Source of the DNA: Sphingobacterium sp. BN32
GTDB lineage: Bacteria; Bacteroidota; Bacteroidia; Sphingobacteriales; Sphingobacteriaceae
Direction: 5' to 3'
DNA length: 64,000 bases
Assembly: GCF_030503615.1 (NCBI RefSeq)
Contig: NZ_CP129963.1
Coordinates: 1,922,001 to 1,986,000 of the forward strand
Of this stretch, positions 8,865-18,342 are shown piece by piece. A program made the position numbers and the translations under genes. The notes below the pieces were generated by a model that saw only the letters and a program-made list of their open reading frames with translations, had not been told where the DNA came from and did not search any database. Positions within the stretch are counted from its first letter, which is position 1. Each line of letters begins with the position of its first letter.

Positions 8865-10148
8865 CTATTCCGACTCCTTACCTACAACAATCTTTAACAT
8901 ATCTTCATAACGCAGGTATTGTGAAGCGATAGTCCTTACCTCTTCCGCACTAATATGTTGGATAACATCCGTGTAATAGTGATAATAATCTAATGTCAAC
9001 CCTGAAAAATAAACGGATTTAAACTTATCTACATGAGAAAATACCGATTCCAGACTACCCAACATGCTCCCGAGCATGTAGTTTCGAACCAGTTCCATCT
9101 CTTGATCAGGAACCAACTCTTCCTGCAAACGACCCATTTCCTTTTGTATCTCCGTCAGGGTATCTGCGGTATATTCCACGCCTACTTCTGTTGCGATCGT
9201 GATGAAACCAGCATAATTCAAATTCGCAACGGCGGATCCAATGCTATAGGTATAACCCTTCTCCTCACGGATATTGCTCATCAGGCGAGAGCCAAAGTAT
9301 CCCCCCAGCAAAGTATTTGTAAATTGTAATGCGGGATAGTCCGGATGCACACGTTGTATGCTGCGCTTACCCAGGCGTATAGCCGACTGTAAAGCGGCTG
9401 GCTTGTCGATGAAGCTATAAACAGGTAAGATAGGTTCTAAAGCCGGAAAATCATGTTTTTGTATGACTTCGCTATTTGTCCACTGTTGCTCGAAATATAG
9501 CCTAAATTGTGCTAACACTTCAGCCGTAATATTGCCGGACAAGAATAAAGTCGCATTATTAGGCTGAATCTGTTTTTTGTAAAGCGCAATAACCTGCTCC
9601 CGATTTAATGCACTAAGCGACTCTTTGGTCAGGGAAATTCCATATCGTGTATTCGGAAATAGCTCATGGTAGAAACGCCTGCGAGCTAAGAAATCCGACT
9701 TTTCCATCGAAATCTGTAGATTCTGCTTATTATTTCGGATATAGGTGTTCAGCTCTTTTTCCGGAAAAATAGCGTCAGTTAATACGTCATGTACAATGGG
9801 CAATATGGCATCAACATGTTTCCTCAAGCTGTACAATGTTAAGGCATTGTGATCAAAACTATATTCAGGAACCAGATACGCCCCATAATAATCAATTTCT
9901 TCCGCTATGCGCGCGCTCGACAATTTCGAAGTACCCTCTTTCAACAGATTTCCTAATGCCACATTCGCAACGGGGTTCTCATTGCCTTCAAATATATTGC
10001 GGAATACAAATTCCGCTTTAATGAGCTCCTGTTCAGGGGCAGTAAATACGAACACTTTCAAGCCGTTCGCAAAATCATATTGCTCTGGCTGCTGGAGCGT
10101 AATCTCATCGATGGCATGCAATGCCGGTGCAAGTTCTCTATTGATCAT
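8865..10148 (-). CDS. M16-family zinc-peptidase homologue, non-catalytic partner subunit
   Basis: The start was placed at 10148 (MINRELAP) because the longer frame would overlap the upstream gene; this leaves one base between the two genes. The protein of about 427 residues has the two-lobed M16 (insulinase/pitrilysin) architecture, with the R/Y-containing substrate-binding region (EEKGYTYSIGS) at about 300. The N-lobe lacks the HxxEH zinc motif. In bacterial M16B pairs, one subunit carries the zinc and the other supplies the R/Y pair, and the preceding gene encodes the zinc-bearing half. Together they should form a heterodimeric oligopeptidase. Confidence 0.9.
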   Translation of the reverse strand: MINRELAPALHAIDEITLQQPEQYDFANGLKVFVFTAPEQELIKAEFVFRNIFEGNENPVANVALGNLLKEGTSKLSSARIAEEIDYYGAYLVPEYSFDHNALTLYSLRKHVDAILPIVHDVLTDAIFPEKELNTYIRNNKQNLQISMEKSDFLARRRFYHELFPNTRYGISLTKESLSALNREQVIALYKKQIQPNNATLFLSGNITAEVLAQFRLYFEQQWTNSEVIQKHDFPALEPILPVYSFIDKPAALQSAIRLGKRSIQRVHPDYPALQFTNTLLGGYFGSRLMSNIREEKGYTYSIGSAVANLNYAGFITIATEVGVEYTADTLTEIQKEMGRLQEELVPDQEMELVRNYMLGSMLGSLESVFSHVDKFKSVYFSGLTLDYYHYYTDVIQHISAEEVRTIASQYLRYEDMLKIVVGKESE

Positions 10149-10149
10149 A

Positions 10150-11394
10150 TTATGCCGACTTTTGTGCATGGTAAAACAAAACAGATGAATTCTCTGGCCT
10201 AAATATCTCGTTCGCGACGCGCTGTATAGCTGGCGCATCCACCGCGATATACTTGGCTATCTCTTTATTATAATTATCGGCATCTCCCAATAGCTCGTAG
10301 AACGCCAAGTTCATGGCTTTATCTAAAATGGATAACTCGGCAAATACCAAAGTGGATTCAATCTTGTTCTTCACTTTGTTTAGCTCATAATCCGTAACCA
10401 ACTCATTTTTAAGGTTATTTAATTCCTTCCAAATAGCCAATTCGGCCTCTTCCAGACTTATGCCCTCCGATGGCTTTCCTTCTAACATGAGTAGATTAGA
10501 ATCGATGCTGCCCAGTATATAGCAATTGATTTCGGAGAACAAATGCTTTTCTTTCACTAAACTCCGATATAAGCGCGAAGAACTTCCTCTCGACAAAATA
10601 TCAGTAATCAAATCAGCGGTTTGGTAATCCGGATGCAATCTGTCCACCGTGTGGAATGCCATATAGAGGCTGTCCACCGGCACTTCGGCATAGACCTCTT
10701 CCTTACGCGCAGCAATCTGTAGCGGCTCGGCAGGCAAGCTGCGTACAGGCTTCTTACCTCCCGGTATATCGCCAAACCACTTCTCTGCAAGTACTTTGAC
10801 CTCCTCAGCCTTCACATCTCCGGTAACTACCATAATGGCATTGCTAGGCAAGTAATACTTGCTAAAGAAACTCTTTACATCGGCCAGTGTAGCTTCCTCA
10901 ATATGTTTGATTTCCTTCCCGATAGTCGCCCAACGATAAGGGTGCTCTTTATAAGCCATCGGACGAAGCTTTAACCAAACATCGCCGTAAGGTTGGTTTA
11001 AATAACGCTGCTTAAACTCTTCAATGACCACCGATCGCTGTACTTCCAAACCTTGCTCATTGAAGGCCAGGCTCAGCATACGATCGCTTTCCAACCAGAA
11101 AGCAGTTTCCAGATTAGAAGCTGGCAACGTGATATAATAGTTCGTGATATCGTTGGACGTAAAAGCATTGTTCTCGCCTCCCACACGTTGCAAAGCCTGA
11201 TCAAAACTTGGAATATGTACCGATCCACTAAACATCAAATGCTCAAATAAATGTGCAAAGCCCGTTTTATCGGGCTGCTCGTCTCTTGCGCCCACGTCAT
11301 ATAAAATATTGACGCACGCCATTGGACTATGTGGGTCTTCATGTACAAGTACACGCAACCCATTTTTTAAAATGAATCTTTCAAAAGATACCAT
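10150..11394 (-). CDS. M16-family zinc peptidase, catalytic subunit
   Basis: This 414-residue protein carries the inverted zinc motif HLFEH at residues 48-52 and the third zinc ligand Glu in VVIEEFKQR (about 125/126), the spacing expected for M16. It is the active half of a two-subunit M16B peptidase with the gene just downstream (one base apart). It is preceded by hemF with a 17-bp gap. Such enzymes degrade peptides in the cytoplasm or periplasm; no signal peptide is seen here. Confidence 0.93.
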   Translation of the reverse strand: MVSFERFILKNGLRVLVHEDPHSPMACVNILYDVGARDEQPDKTGFAHLFEHLMFSGSVHIPSFDQALQRVGGENNAFTSNDITNYYITLPASNLETAFWLESDRMLSLAFNEQGLEVQRSVVIEEFKQRYLNQPYGDVWLKLRPMAYKEHPYRWATIGKEIKHIEEATLADVKSFFSKYYLPSNAIMVVTGDVKAEEVKVLAEKWFGDIPGGKKPVRSLPAEPLQIAARKEEVYAEVPVDSLYMAFHTVDRLHPDYQTADLITDILSRGSSSRLYRSLVKEKHLFSEINCYILGSIDSNLLMLEGKPSEGISLEEAELAIWKELNNLKNELVTDYELNKVKNKIESTLVFAELSILDKAMNLAFYELLGDADNYNKEIAKYIAVDAPAIQRVANEIFRPENSSVLFYHAQKSA

Positions 11395-11411
11395 GAAATC
11401 TGCTTTAAGTA

Positions 11412-12311
11412 TTATTTTACCCAGGAAATGTCTTTCTTCAATAAAGAAAGCGTCTTTTCCTCCAAAGAACCCGCCTCGGTCTTGAAATTATAAAACCAGT
11501 TGGCTTGCTCCGGCAAACTCATCAAGATGGATTCTATACGTCCGTTGGTCTCTAAACCAAACTTCGTACCTGCATCGTATACGAGGTTGAATTCTACATA
11601 ACGGCCGCGACGCAACAACTGCCAATTCTTTTCGCGCTCGGTATATTCCTGATGGCGATGTCTGTTGACGATTTCTGAATAAACCTTCGGAAATAAGCGT
11701 CCCAAATCACATGAAAAAGCGAATATTTCCTCCTCGGAAATCCCTGCTTTTTCCGAAGTTAGCTTATCATAAAAGATACCGCCCACTCCCCTTGTCTCTT
11801 CGCGATGTTTGATATAGAAATAATTGTCGGCCCAGGTTTTAAACTCCGGATAAAAAATAGGACTATATTTATCGCAGACGGATTTTAATTGTTCGTGAAA
11901 ATATTGCGCATCTTCTTCGACAACATAGTGAGGTGTCAAATCGATACCACCGCCGAACCAACGAATTTGATCGTTAAGCTCAAAATAGCGAATATTCATA
12001 TGGATGATAGGCACCCAGGGATTGTTTGGATGGATAACAATAGAGACTCCCGTTGCGAAGAATTGATCTTCTTCTACGCCAAAAGCTTTCTTAATGGGTG
12101 CTGGCAACTCGCCATGCACTGCCGAGAAATTGACACCACCTTTTTCCAAAATATCACCATGTTGGATTACGCGCGTGCGTCCGCCGCCGCCGCCATCGCG
12201 TTCCCAATTCTCTTCAACAAAAACCGAAACACCGTCTAACTCTTCTAGAGCCTGCGTAATTTCGTGCTGTATCTCTTTATATTTTTCAGCAATCTGCTCT
12301 TTTGTGATCAT
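11412..12311 (-). CDS. hemF: Oxygen-dependent coproporphyrinogen III oxidase
   Basis: The 299-residue protein matches HemF throughout: ENWERDGGGGGRTRVI near the N-terminus, the signature WFGGGIDLTPHYV, YFYIKHREETRGVGGIFYDKL, and the C-terminal RRGRYVEFNLVYDAGTKFGL. The enzyme oxidatively decarboxylates two propionates of coproporphyrinogen III to give protoporphyrinogen IX in haem synthesis, and needs O2. The gene is fused head-to-tail with gpsA (its start codon directly follows the gpsA stop), so it is the second gene of a four-gene operon. Confidence 0.96.
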   Translation of the reverse strand: MITKEQIAEKYKEIQHEITQALEELDGVSVFVEENWERDGGGGGRTRVIQHGDILEKGGVNFSAVHGELPAPIKKAFGVEEDQFFATGVSIVIHPNNPWVPIIHMNIRYFELNDQIRWFGGGIDLTPHYVVEEDAQYFHEQLKSVCDKYSPIFYPEFKTWADNYFYIKHREETRGVGGIFYDKLTSEKAGISEEEIFAFSCDLGRLFPKVYSEIVNRHRHQEYTEREKNWQLLRRGRYVEFNLVYDAGTKFGLETNGRIESILMSLPEQANWFYNFKTEAGSLEEKTLSLLKKDISWVK

Positions 12312-13319
12312 CTATGATAATTTATCTGCTAACTCTTTAACGGCCAATACAGCCGATTTATTCTTATATAAGATATCGTACACCGTATTACAAATAGGCA
12401 TTTGCAAATGATGCCTATTAATAATATCCTGAATGCAATCTGAAGCAAAATAGCCTTCCGCTACCATGTTCATCTCCAGCTGTGCCGATTTTACACTGTA
12501 GCCCTTACCAATCATCGTTCCGAAGGTGCGGTTACGACTAAATTGAGAATAAGCCGTCACTAATAAGTCGCCTAAATATCCCGAGTTATTGATTTCGCGA
12601 TCCTGAGGTGCTATCGCATCCACGAAATATTCCATTTCGCGAATAGCATTCGATATTAATACCGCCTGAAAATTATCGCCATAACCTAAACCATGACAGA
12701 TACCCCCAGCCAATGCATAGATATTTTTGAGAACTGCCCCATATTCTACACCCGTGGCATCGTTAGAAATAACCGTTTTGATATAATGGGTTTGAAAAAA
12801 CTGCGCAACAAAAGCTGCATTTGCCGTATTCTTTGAAGCAAAGGTTAAGTAGGATAATTTTTCCAATGAAACCTCCTCAGCATGGCAAGGTCCACCCACC
12901 ACGATAACATCATCAACAGAAACGGAATAACGGTCCACAAGATATTCTCCAACGATTTCTTTTAGGGAAGGGATGATACCCTTAATTGCCGATACAATAA
13001 TTTTTCCCTGCATATCTTCCACGGTAACATCTGCCAGCGCGTCTTCCAGATATGCTGCAGGGGTGTTCAGAATGATAATATCCGATTCTTGAATGACTTT
13101 TTTAGCGTCGATGAACAAGCTACTTTCAGGTAGCTTTATCTCAACAGCGCTTAAGTAGGAAGGATTATGTTGATAGGATTTAATATAATCGATGTCTTCT
13201 TCCTTGCGAACCCACCAATTGACTTGTTTATCTTTAGGGTTGTCGGTCAGCATCTTGATCATGGCGGTCGCCCAACTTCCACTACCAATTACACCGATAC
13301 TCGTCTTTTGTTCACTCAT
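12312..13319 (-). CDS. gpsA: NAD(P)-dependent glycerol-3-phosphate dehydrogenase
   Basis: The 335-residue protein shows an N-terminal Rossmann motif (IGVIGSGSWATAM), the VVGGPCHAEE loop, the catalytic-lysine region (VEYGAVLKNIYALAGGICHGLGYGDN) and the helical C-domain (GYLGDLLVTAYSQFSRNRTFG) of GpsA. It reduces dihydroxyacetone phosphate to sn-glycerol 3-phosphate for phospholipid synthesis. It is the first gene of the operon gpsA-hemF-M16-M16, with zero bases between its stop and the hemF start. Confidence 0.96.
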   Translation of the reverse strand: MSEQKTSIGVIGSGSWATAMIKMLTDNPKDKQVNWWVRKEEDIDYIKSYQHNPSYLSAVEIKLPESSLFIDAKKVIQESDIIILNTPAAYLEDALADVTVEDMQGKIIVSAIKGIIPSLKEIVGEYLVDRYSVSVDDVIVVGGPCHAEEVSLEKLSYLTFASKNTANAAFVAQFFQTHYIKTVISNDATGVEYGAVLKNIYALAGGICHGLGYGDNFQAVLISNAIREMEYFVDAIAPQDREINNSGYLGDLLVTAYSQFSRNRTFGTMIGKGYSVKSAQLEMNMVAEGYFASDCIQDIINRHHLQMPICNTVYDILYKNKSAVLAVKELADKLS

Positions 13320-13398
13320 TTCCTATAAATAAACAACAAAGATAGGCAATATATGCCTTTAGCACTAATGAAAAGCAAAATGGGCAGCTTGCGAAGCG

Positions 13399-13935
13399 CT
13401 AGTATTTTCCGGATTTCGCATTAATGATGTGCGCGAGATGATGATTGCAGTGCCATGCATAGACGCCAATATTCGTTCGTAAATCAATCAGCTCGCCAGT
13501 CTCAGGATGCCTGAAACTTCGATTAAGATCTTCGTCGGTCAAACTCGCCAAGAGGTGTGCCCATCGTTCGTGTATGCCATCCATTATCTTTAAAGAGCTT
13601 TCGATCGGGAAATCCTTGGAATCTGCCAGCGCCGCCCAAAGATCCTCTTGATAGGTTTTAATTGTAGGCGTATCTTCGGTTAAGGCTAGTTTGAAACGAA
13701 CGAAACTATTGATATGGCTATCCGCACAATGATTGATCAATTGCGTAATTGTCCAGCCGTTTGGTCGGTAGGATCTATTGAAATCCTTTTTCGAAAGCGT
13801 AGCGATTTCATTACGTAAGCGTTCAGGAAACTTTCGAATACTTTCGATCCAAAGTGTTAAGGTCTGTTGATCAATATCTGTCGGCCGAATAAATTTACCG
13901 ATTGGGTAGCGGAGTTTTTCAATTTCTAAACTCAT
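13399..13935 (-). CDS. DinB-superfamily putative metal-dependent hydrolase (YfiT/bacillithiol-transferase-like)
   Basis: From MSLEIEKLRYPIGKF (start 13935) the protein has 178 residues. It has the four-helix DinB fold with a metal triad from His in INHCADSH and His-x3-His in WHCNHHLAHI. The N-terminal LRYPIGKF and YAWHCNHHLAHI segments resemble the YfiT subgroup, some members of which are thiol S-transferases. It is monocistronic. The exact reaction is not known. Confidence 0.82.
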   Translation of the reverse strand: MSLEIEKLRYPIGKFIRPTDIDQQTLTLWIESIRKFPERLRNEIATLSKKDFNRSYRPNGWTITQLINHCADSHINSFVRFKLALTEDTPTIKTYQEDLWAALADSKDFPIESSLKIMDGIHERWAHLLASLTDEDLNRSFRHPETGELIDLRTNIGVYAWHCNHHLAHIINAKSGKY

Positions 13936-14022
13936 GAGAATGAAAAAAAATGCACAATAGATCAATTCCTATTGAGCATTTCAATTTATTAAATATTCCC
14001 TAAAAATAAGAATGATTTACAC

Positions 14023-15039
14023 TTAAAGCTTCATTCTATATATTAGCCCGAAAGAATAGAAATTCTCAAATTCAGGCTCCATCTTATCCTTATATCGATA
14101 AAAAGTCGGTCTATACTGGAAAGAGGCACTGATTCCTTTCGTCAATTCATAGGAAACCGGGAACCACAGCCCAAAAGATTGCGTGTTCATCCAATGCTGC
14201 TCATATATCCCCGGCTCGATACTCTTTGCGATCTTCGTCACATCATTACCTGGAGGAATGCGTCTTGATGCTAGCAAATTAAGCGTTTGCGGCACCATAG
14301 GGTCTGGAAGTCGAATAGTATACCCTCTACGATTGAAAACATAAGACAAACCATAGCCGAGGTGAAACCTTTGAATTCTATGGTTATTGGAAAGCGTAAA
14401 TTGATAACTGAACTCCTTTTCCGATTTTCGTTCGAAAACAATAAACGGTGGCGGTAAGGGATAATTTGATAGTAAAAAGGATTGAGCCGAGAAATTGAGG
14501 TAGGTATTCTTTCGGTAAAAATGATTCAGGCCTAATCCGACACCAAAAAATCCTTCTTGTAACTCCTTATATCCGTAGGGATCCTTTCGATGAAACAAAT
14601 TAACGAAGGGCATCTCCACTTGAAATTCCCATCTACCTTTCAGTTGGTTCTTTTCAAAAGTATAATATCCTTTTTTCGTATTGCTGGAATCTAGATAAAT
14701 ATGGGAAGGATAGGTAAAGCGCTTCGGATTCGTTAAATCCACCAACATACCAAGACCGAACTTCAGCGGGATATTACTCCAAAAAGCAAAGGAATGCTTT
14801 TTATTGACAATGTAGGTCCGCATGCTTGAATCTTGCAACACGGAAAACTGCATGGTATCTTTTTTACGTTTAACCTCAAATGAAGCGACATGATCGACCG
14901 TTTCTACCGAACCCTCATTATAAATAACGGTAGCAGCACGCTCCGTATGAACATTCACTTTCTTGTAAGGACCATTGAATACGCTCGCACAGGAACTAAA
15001 CAAAAGCACAATTAGTGCAAAAACAAAAAACATCCGCAT
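14023..15039 (-). CDS. Putative outer-membrane-associated lipoprotein, 338 aa
   Basis: With the start at 15039 (MRMFFVFALIVLLFSSCASVF) there is a clear lipobox. The rest is rich in alternating hydrophobic/polar strands with many aromatic residues and ends in a strand terminating in L (FYSFGLIYRMKL), which suggests a small beta-barrel or porin-like fold. I do not recognise a named family. It is flanked by unrelated genes in the same orientation with gaps above 80 bp. Confidence 0.65.
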   Translation of the reverse strand: MRMFFVFALIVLLFSSCASVFNGPYKKVNVHTERAATVIYNEGSVETVDHVASFEVKRKKDTMQFSVLQDSSMRTYIVNKKHSFAFWSNIPLKFGLGMLVDLTNPKRFTYPSHIYLDSSNTKKGYYTFEKNQLKGRWEFQVEMPFVNLFHRKDPYGYKELQEGFFGVGLGLNHFYRKNTYLNFSAQSFLLSNYPLPPPFIVFERKSEKEFSYQFTLSNNHRIQRFHLGYGLSYVFNRRGYTIRLPDPMVPQTLNLLASRRIPPGNDVTKIAKSIEPGIYEQHWMNTQSFGLWFPVSYELTKGISASFQYRPTFYRYKDKMEPEFENFYSFGLIYRMKL

Positions 15040-15199
15040 ATCAAAAAGCAAAGATGTTAAATGAAACAAACGATAACCATCGACCCTAGTTAAAAACAAT
15101 TTCCCGAAAATAGAAAATTATTACAAACAATCGGTTATGGTAATATTATTTCTCAATTAAAAACGGGCGCGCCTTTTCTCCATTGATCGATAGGAAGAA

Positions 15200-15613
15200 C
15201 TATCTCGCTAGTCGGGCACCTAAGAAAGCCATGGGAAGGTAAGCGAGCCCCAAATCAAGAATCGTAAACCACAAAGGCGATGGAACCATAAACATCATGG
15301 AAATACCTCCAAAGAGGAAGAAAAAGCCAATAATCATTGCATAAAGCATTTTCGGTCCGGCACAAATTTTAGCGGCAACAAAAGCTCCGAACAACGTTCC
15401 TAAGGCATGCGCCAAGAAGGGCATTAAAAAATGTTTAGGCTCGAACAAGTGTAAGCCAGCTTTTAAGCCTTCCGCCGTCATCACATCGACTCCTGCTGGC
15501 GGCGGAATCAGGGATGGACCAACCTGTATAATCCCACCATTTACTAAGCTGCCCACGAGCAGTCCAAGCACAATTGCCAAAACATTTTTTAAAATTGGAT
15601 GCATAAATTTCAT
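15200..15613 (-). CDS. Small integral membrane protein, 137 aa
   Basis: Four hydrophobic helices (about 8-28, 62-82, 88-108, 113-133) with glycine-rich packing motifs (GLLVGSLVNGG, LFGAFVAAKI) make this a membrane protein. The family is common in Bacteroidetes but without a known role as far as I can tell. The start could be residue 1 or Met4. Confidence 0.7.
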   Translation of the reverse strand: MKFMHPILKNVLAIVLGLLVGSLVNGGIIQVGPSLIPPPAGVDVMTAEGLKAGLHLFEPKHFLMPFLAHALGTLFGAFVAAKICAGPKMLYAMIIGFFFLFGGISMMFMVPSPLWFTILDLGLAYLPMAFLGARLAR

Positions 15614-15943
15614 GTATTAGGTTTGTCAGGTAAAAATAAGGAAATAGTTTAAAGCAAGGCAAAAGGATCCAAAAAGAAAACTGGTATAAGTGATAGCCAA
15701 ACCAAACCCATTGTAGAACCCAATCAAACCCGCTCTGAAGCGCTCATGAAAGGGTTATACATTGGGTTTGAAAGGGCTTTGAAAGGGAACTATGCCGAAG
15801 AAGCCTGCTCAACGAATTGAGGAAGAGCAATTGTAAATTAAAGGAATGAAACTCCTTGTTGGGCGATAGATAAAAACAGTATCAATAGAAAATGCGGAAA
15901 TTATTCCGCATTTATTCAAATCTTGGAGCGCTTATGCAAGCAT
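15614..15943. other. Intergenic region holding a dispersed GGGTTTGA-type inverted-repeat element
   Basis: No coding ORF is credible here. The stretch 15699-15787 carries AAACCCA/GGGTTTG words in both orientations. A 19-nt segment at 15758-15776 occurs again, as its exact reverse complement, at 52144-52162, so the region contains one copy of a dispersed repeat. Confidence 0.6.
15699..15787. repeat. Dispersed repeat, copy 1
   Basis: It contains AACCCAATCAAACCC (15717-15731) and, in the opposite sense, a 19-nt word starting TACATTGGGTTTG (15758-15776). Both words recur in the hairpin element at 52144-52215, 36 kb away. Confidence 0.6.
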
Positions 15944-16885
15944 TTATTTTTTCTTAAACTTTCTTTCTAAATCAAGTTCAAGGTTGGATAATACGTATTC
16001 GTGTTCTTGCTCGACGCCTAACCGTTCCATAGGTTCCCAATAAAAGCGCGGCGACAGAATGGACGTATAGGTTGTGACGCGCGTCATCTTACACTTCCCT
16101 CCTGCGACTGCCTCGAAATAGTAAATAGCTTCCTTAAAGCCCAACCAGTTTCTACCGACGAGCGTATAGTCGATAACATCCATTTTCAATAGCTTGCCCG
16201 GTTCATAAGCAGTAACACGCTCGGTTATTGTGCCGCCTCCAAAATCTGCATTGCTTAAACGCCCTCCTTTAAAATAGCATATGCGCTTCGCTCCAACTTC
16301 TTCTTTTTCCAATACACATTTGATTGGAATCGGAAGATCGAGCTTCAATAGGAAAGGCTTTGGCGCATCCAGCGTGTCGACCGATTTAATGGCTTCGAAA
16401 ACTTGTTCTGGCGTATAGTCGTAAATCCGGCTGGAACTTACCTCAATGATCTCCTCTTTGTCTACTTTGAAAAAATGTTCGACAGGTGCTGCAATAAGAA
16501 AGGGAATTAAAGGAATCACAAGCACAGAAAGTTTGTTCGTATCCTTGATTTGACTATAGCGTTTAATTAACCGCATAATAACGTAGCCTAACGCAATCAG
16601 TGGAGCCACAAGAGCCACCGCCATCACAATACAGATAACGCCTGACAAACCCGGTATATAGATTAAAATCAATAGCAAAATAGTCGTAACAATCGCGCTA
16701 ATCAAAGCATACTTTCTGAATTTCATGGAGCCAATCGCTATACCTAACACAATGGGCAGTAAAACAAAAAGCACATAGCTGTAGTCGGTTAGTCCGAGGA
16801 AAAGGAATACAATTCCAGTTCCAATAAAGATGGTTGTGAGTAAGGCAGATAATCTGAAACTCTTGTCTTGCAAGATTTTTTTCAT
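15944..16885 (-). CDS. Membrane protein with C-terminal SRPBCC/START-like domain
   Basis: The 313-residue protein has four or five N-terminal membrane helices (about 12-105) and another hydrophobic stretch at about 122-137. The C-terminal part has the pattern of an SRPBCC fold: SSSRIYDYTPEQVFEAIKSV at the start, and a mid-section GGGTITERVTAYEPGKLLKMDVIDY as in polyketide-cyclase-like domains that bind hydrophobic ligands. This combination is found in Bacteroidetes proteins of unknown function. It is monocistronic. Confidence 0.72.
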   Translation of the reverse strand: MKKILQDKSFRLSALLTTIFIGTGIVFLFLGLTDYSYVLFVLLPIVLGIAIGSMKFRKYALISAIVTTILLLILIYIPGLSGVICIVMAVALVAPLIALGYVIMRLIKRYSQIKDTNKLSVLVIPLIPFLIAAPVEHFFKVDKEEIIEVSSSRIYDYTPEQVFEAIKSVDTLDAPKPFLLKLDLPIPIKCVLEKEEVGAKRICYFKGGRLSNADFGGGTITERVTAYEPGKLLKMDVIDYTLVGRNWLGFKEAIYYFEAVAGGKCKMTRVTTYTSILSPRFYWEPMERLGVEQEHEYVLSNLELDLERKFKKK

Positions 16886-17065
16886 CGGGAAAGGTTAATA
16901 AATAAATGGTTTTTAAGCCTAAATGCTTTATTTCAGTTTAAGCATAACAATGGGAGTAAAAATAGCAATTCGTTTTTGAAAAGAGCAAAGATTATTTTCA
17001 AGTGCAATATTTTTATTTAAAAACAATAATTTAACTATATTTAATGAAAAGTTATTTTAATTATC

Positions 17066-17527
17066 ATGAATAGATTGGCAACTAAATACTTGTTAGGTTT
17101 AAGTTTATTTATTTTCGCTTCCTGTCAGCCAAATTCCGGCGAGCAAGTGAAAGAAGAACAAGTTGTGGCGACAAAAAGCATTCGGCAGGAAGATATCCTC
17201 GATGTGGACATCAAATATTTGGAAAACCCGGATTATGTTAGAGGGAAGTCTAAAATTCCAGATTCCACAATACAACAAGTTAAGGAGATTGTACGTCGTG
17301 TGTACTCGCATATAGATATAAAAGATAAACAATACATATTAAAGGCACAGAGTGGAAAAGAAATTGGTGTTTCAGAAGCAATTTTTCAGCTCTATAAAAA
17401 GAATTTAGATCAAACCAATGCCGTCCTACTAAAATGGGAAAAGGAAGGTCAGGAATCTGGCGAGCATCATGAATTTGCTCTTCCTACTATTAAAGAGGAA
17501 GACCTAAAATATCTAGATAGCTTGTGA
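17066..17527 (+). CDS. Small lipoprotein of unknown function, 153 aa
   Basis: A signal peptide ends in a lipobox (LGLSLFIFASC). The mature part is charged and helical, with no recognised domain. It is convergent with the two micro-genes downstream and stands alone. Confidence 0.65.
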   Translation: MNRLATKYLLGLSLFIFASCQPNSGEQVKEEQVVATKSIRQEDILDVDIKYLENPDYVRGKSKIPDSTIQQVKEIVRRVYSHIDIKDKQYILKAQSGKEIGVSEAIFQLYKKNLDQTNAVLLKWEKEGQESGEHHEFALPTIKEEDLKYLDSL

Positions 17528-17537
17528 AACGATTAGG

Positions 17538-17669
17538 CTATTCCGGGAACTGTTGCGATTCGGGGATCCCGGAGTAGAAATAATACCAGGCGTAGTATAG
17601 CGCAATAATAAGCAGGATAACGATTACTAACCATATAATCGTTGACCTCAATCTTGTTTTTGTTTTCAT
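17538..17669 (-). CDS. Single-pass membrane micro-protein, 43 aa
   Basis: The ORF starts at ATG 17669 and reads MKTKTRLRSTIIWLVIVILL and on through IALYYAWYYFYSGIP, a positive N-terminus followed by one membrane helix. Its ATG overlaps the TGA of the upstream micro-gene (ATGA overlap), a strong sign that both are translated as a pair. The family is unrecognised. Confidence 0.6.
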   Translation of the reverse strand: MKTKTRLRSTIIWLVIVILLIIALYYAWYYFYSGIPESQQFPE

Positions 17670-17821
17670 AGCATTTCTGTATAGCCCACTAAACTAATCC
17701 CCTCCTCTACCTCCTCGACGGTTGCCCAAAAGAGATTGTAAACGATATATACAAGTACAATCCCTAATACGATGATGATGATCCATATCAGCGTGCCGAT
17801 AAAATTTTTGTCCTCCATCAT
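17666..17821 (-). CDS. Single-pass membrane micro-protein, 51 aa, coupled to the 43-aa gene
   Basis: Starting at ATG 17821 (or the adjacent ATG at 17818) the ORF encodes MEDKNFIGTLIWIIIIVLGI, one membrane helix, followed by an acidic tail (TVEEVEEGISLVGY). Its stop overlaps the start of the next micro-gene by four bases. Two consecutive membrane-helix ORFs with a 4-nt overlap argue for a real two-gene transcript of unknown function. Confidence 0.6.
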   Translation of the reverse strand: MMEDKNFIGTLIWIIIIVLGIVLVYIVYNLFWATVEEVEEGISLVGYTEML

Positions 17822-18123
17822 AAAAGTTGAACAGTTGGTTTATCAATTCGTTGTGTAAAATGTAAAATGCTTTTTTAGGAAAAATGTTTTTATCTGGACG
17901 CGTCGATCCATAAAAAAATCAGGATGATTATCCTGCCAAAGAGGTAGATAAGAAAGGGATAAAGGAAAAACCACCTGAAATACCAATATTGGCGCTTGCT
18001 GAATTTTGGAGTTTTCATTGGGAAAGAACAAGTGGCGTGGGGAAAGGTTGGCCTCATTTATTGGATTGGCGGTAAGTACTGCAAAGAAAACAATAACAGG
18101 AAAGATTCTGTAAGAAAAAAACA

Positions 18124-18205
18124 GCCAGCCCAAGGTCCGAACCCTCACTACGCAAAAAAGCTCCAATCTTACGATTGAAGCTTTTTGTGCGGAGAGTGAG
18201 GGATT
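18124..18205. repeat. 82-bp direct repeat, copy 1 (partial att remnant)
   Basis: This is identical over 82 bp to 18261-18342. Its right part (18188-18205) matches the first 18 bases of the tRNA-Ser 3' end seen at 37740-37757. Its left part is a degenerate mirror image of the same tRNA end. Confidence 0.85.
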
Positions 18206-18260
18206 GGTTCAGCCCCACATTCCCCGAACACAACCCTGAACCTTCCAGAATCGAACCCCG

Positions 18261-18342
18261 GCCAGCCCAAGGTCCGAACCCTCACTACGCAAAAAAGCTC
18301 CAATCTTACGATTGAAGCTTTTTGTGCGGAGAGTGAGGGATT
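18261..18342. repeat. 82-bp direct repeat, copy 2 (leads into attL)
   Basis: Second copy of the 82-bp unit, offset 137 bp from the first. It continues into the full 24-bp tRNA-end match, while copy 1 diverges after GGATT. Confidence 0.85.
18292..18323 (-). terminator. Displaced terminator of tRNA-Ser(TGA)
   Basis: A 14-bp stem with one mismatch (arms AAAAAGCTCCAATC and GATTGAAGCTTTTT) lies directly beside the tRNA 3'-end fragment and ends in a T-run on the minus strand. This is the layout of a tRNA terminator, now separated from the intact tRNA at 37742-37826 by the inserted element. Confidence 0.65.

Noticed and set aside
17843..18178. Two ORFs on opposite strands just before the attL repeats
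   Set aside because: They overlap each other and the repeat units, and lack any recognisable domain or matching neighbour spacing.
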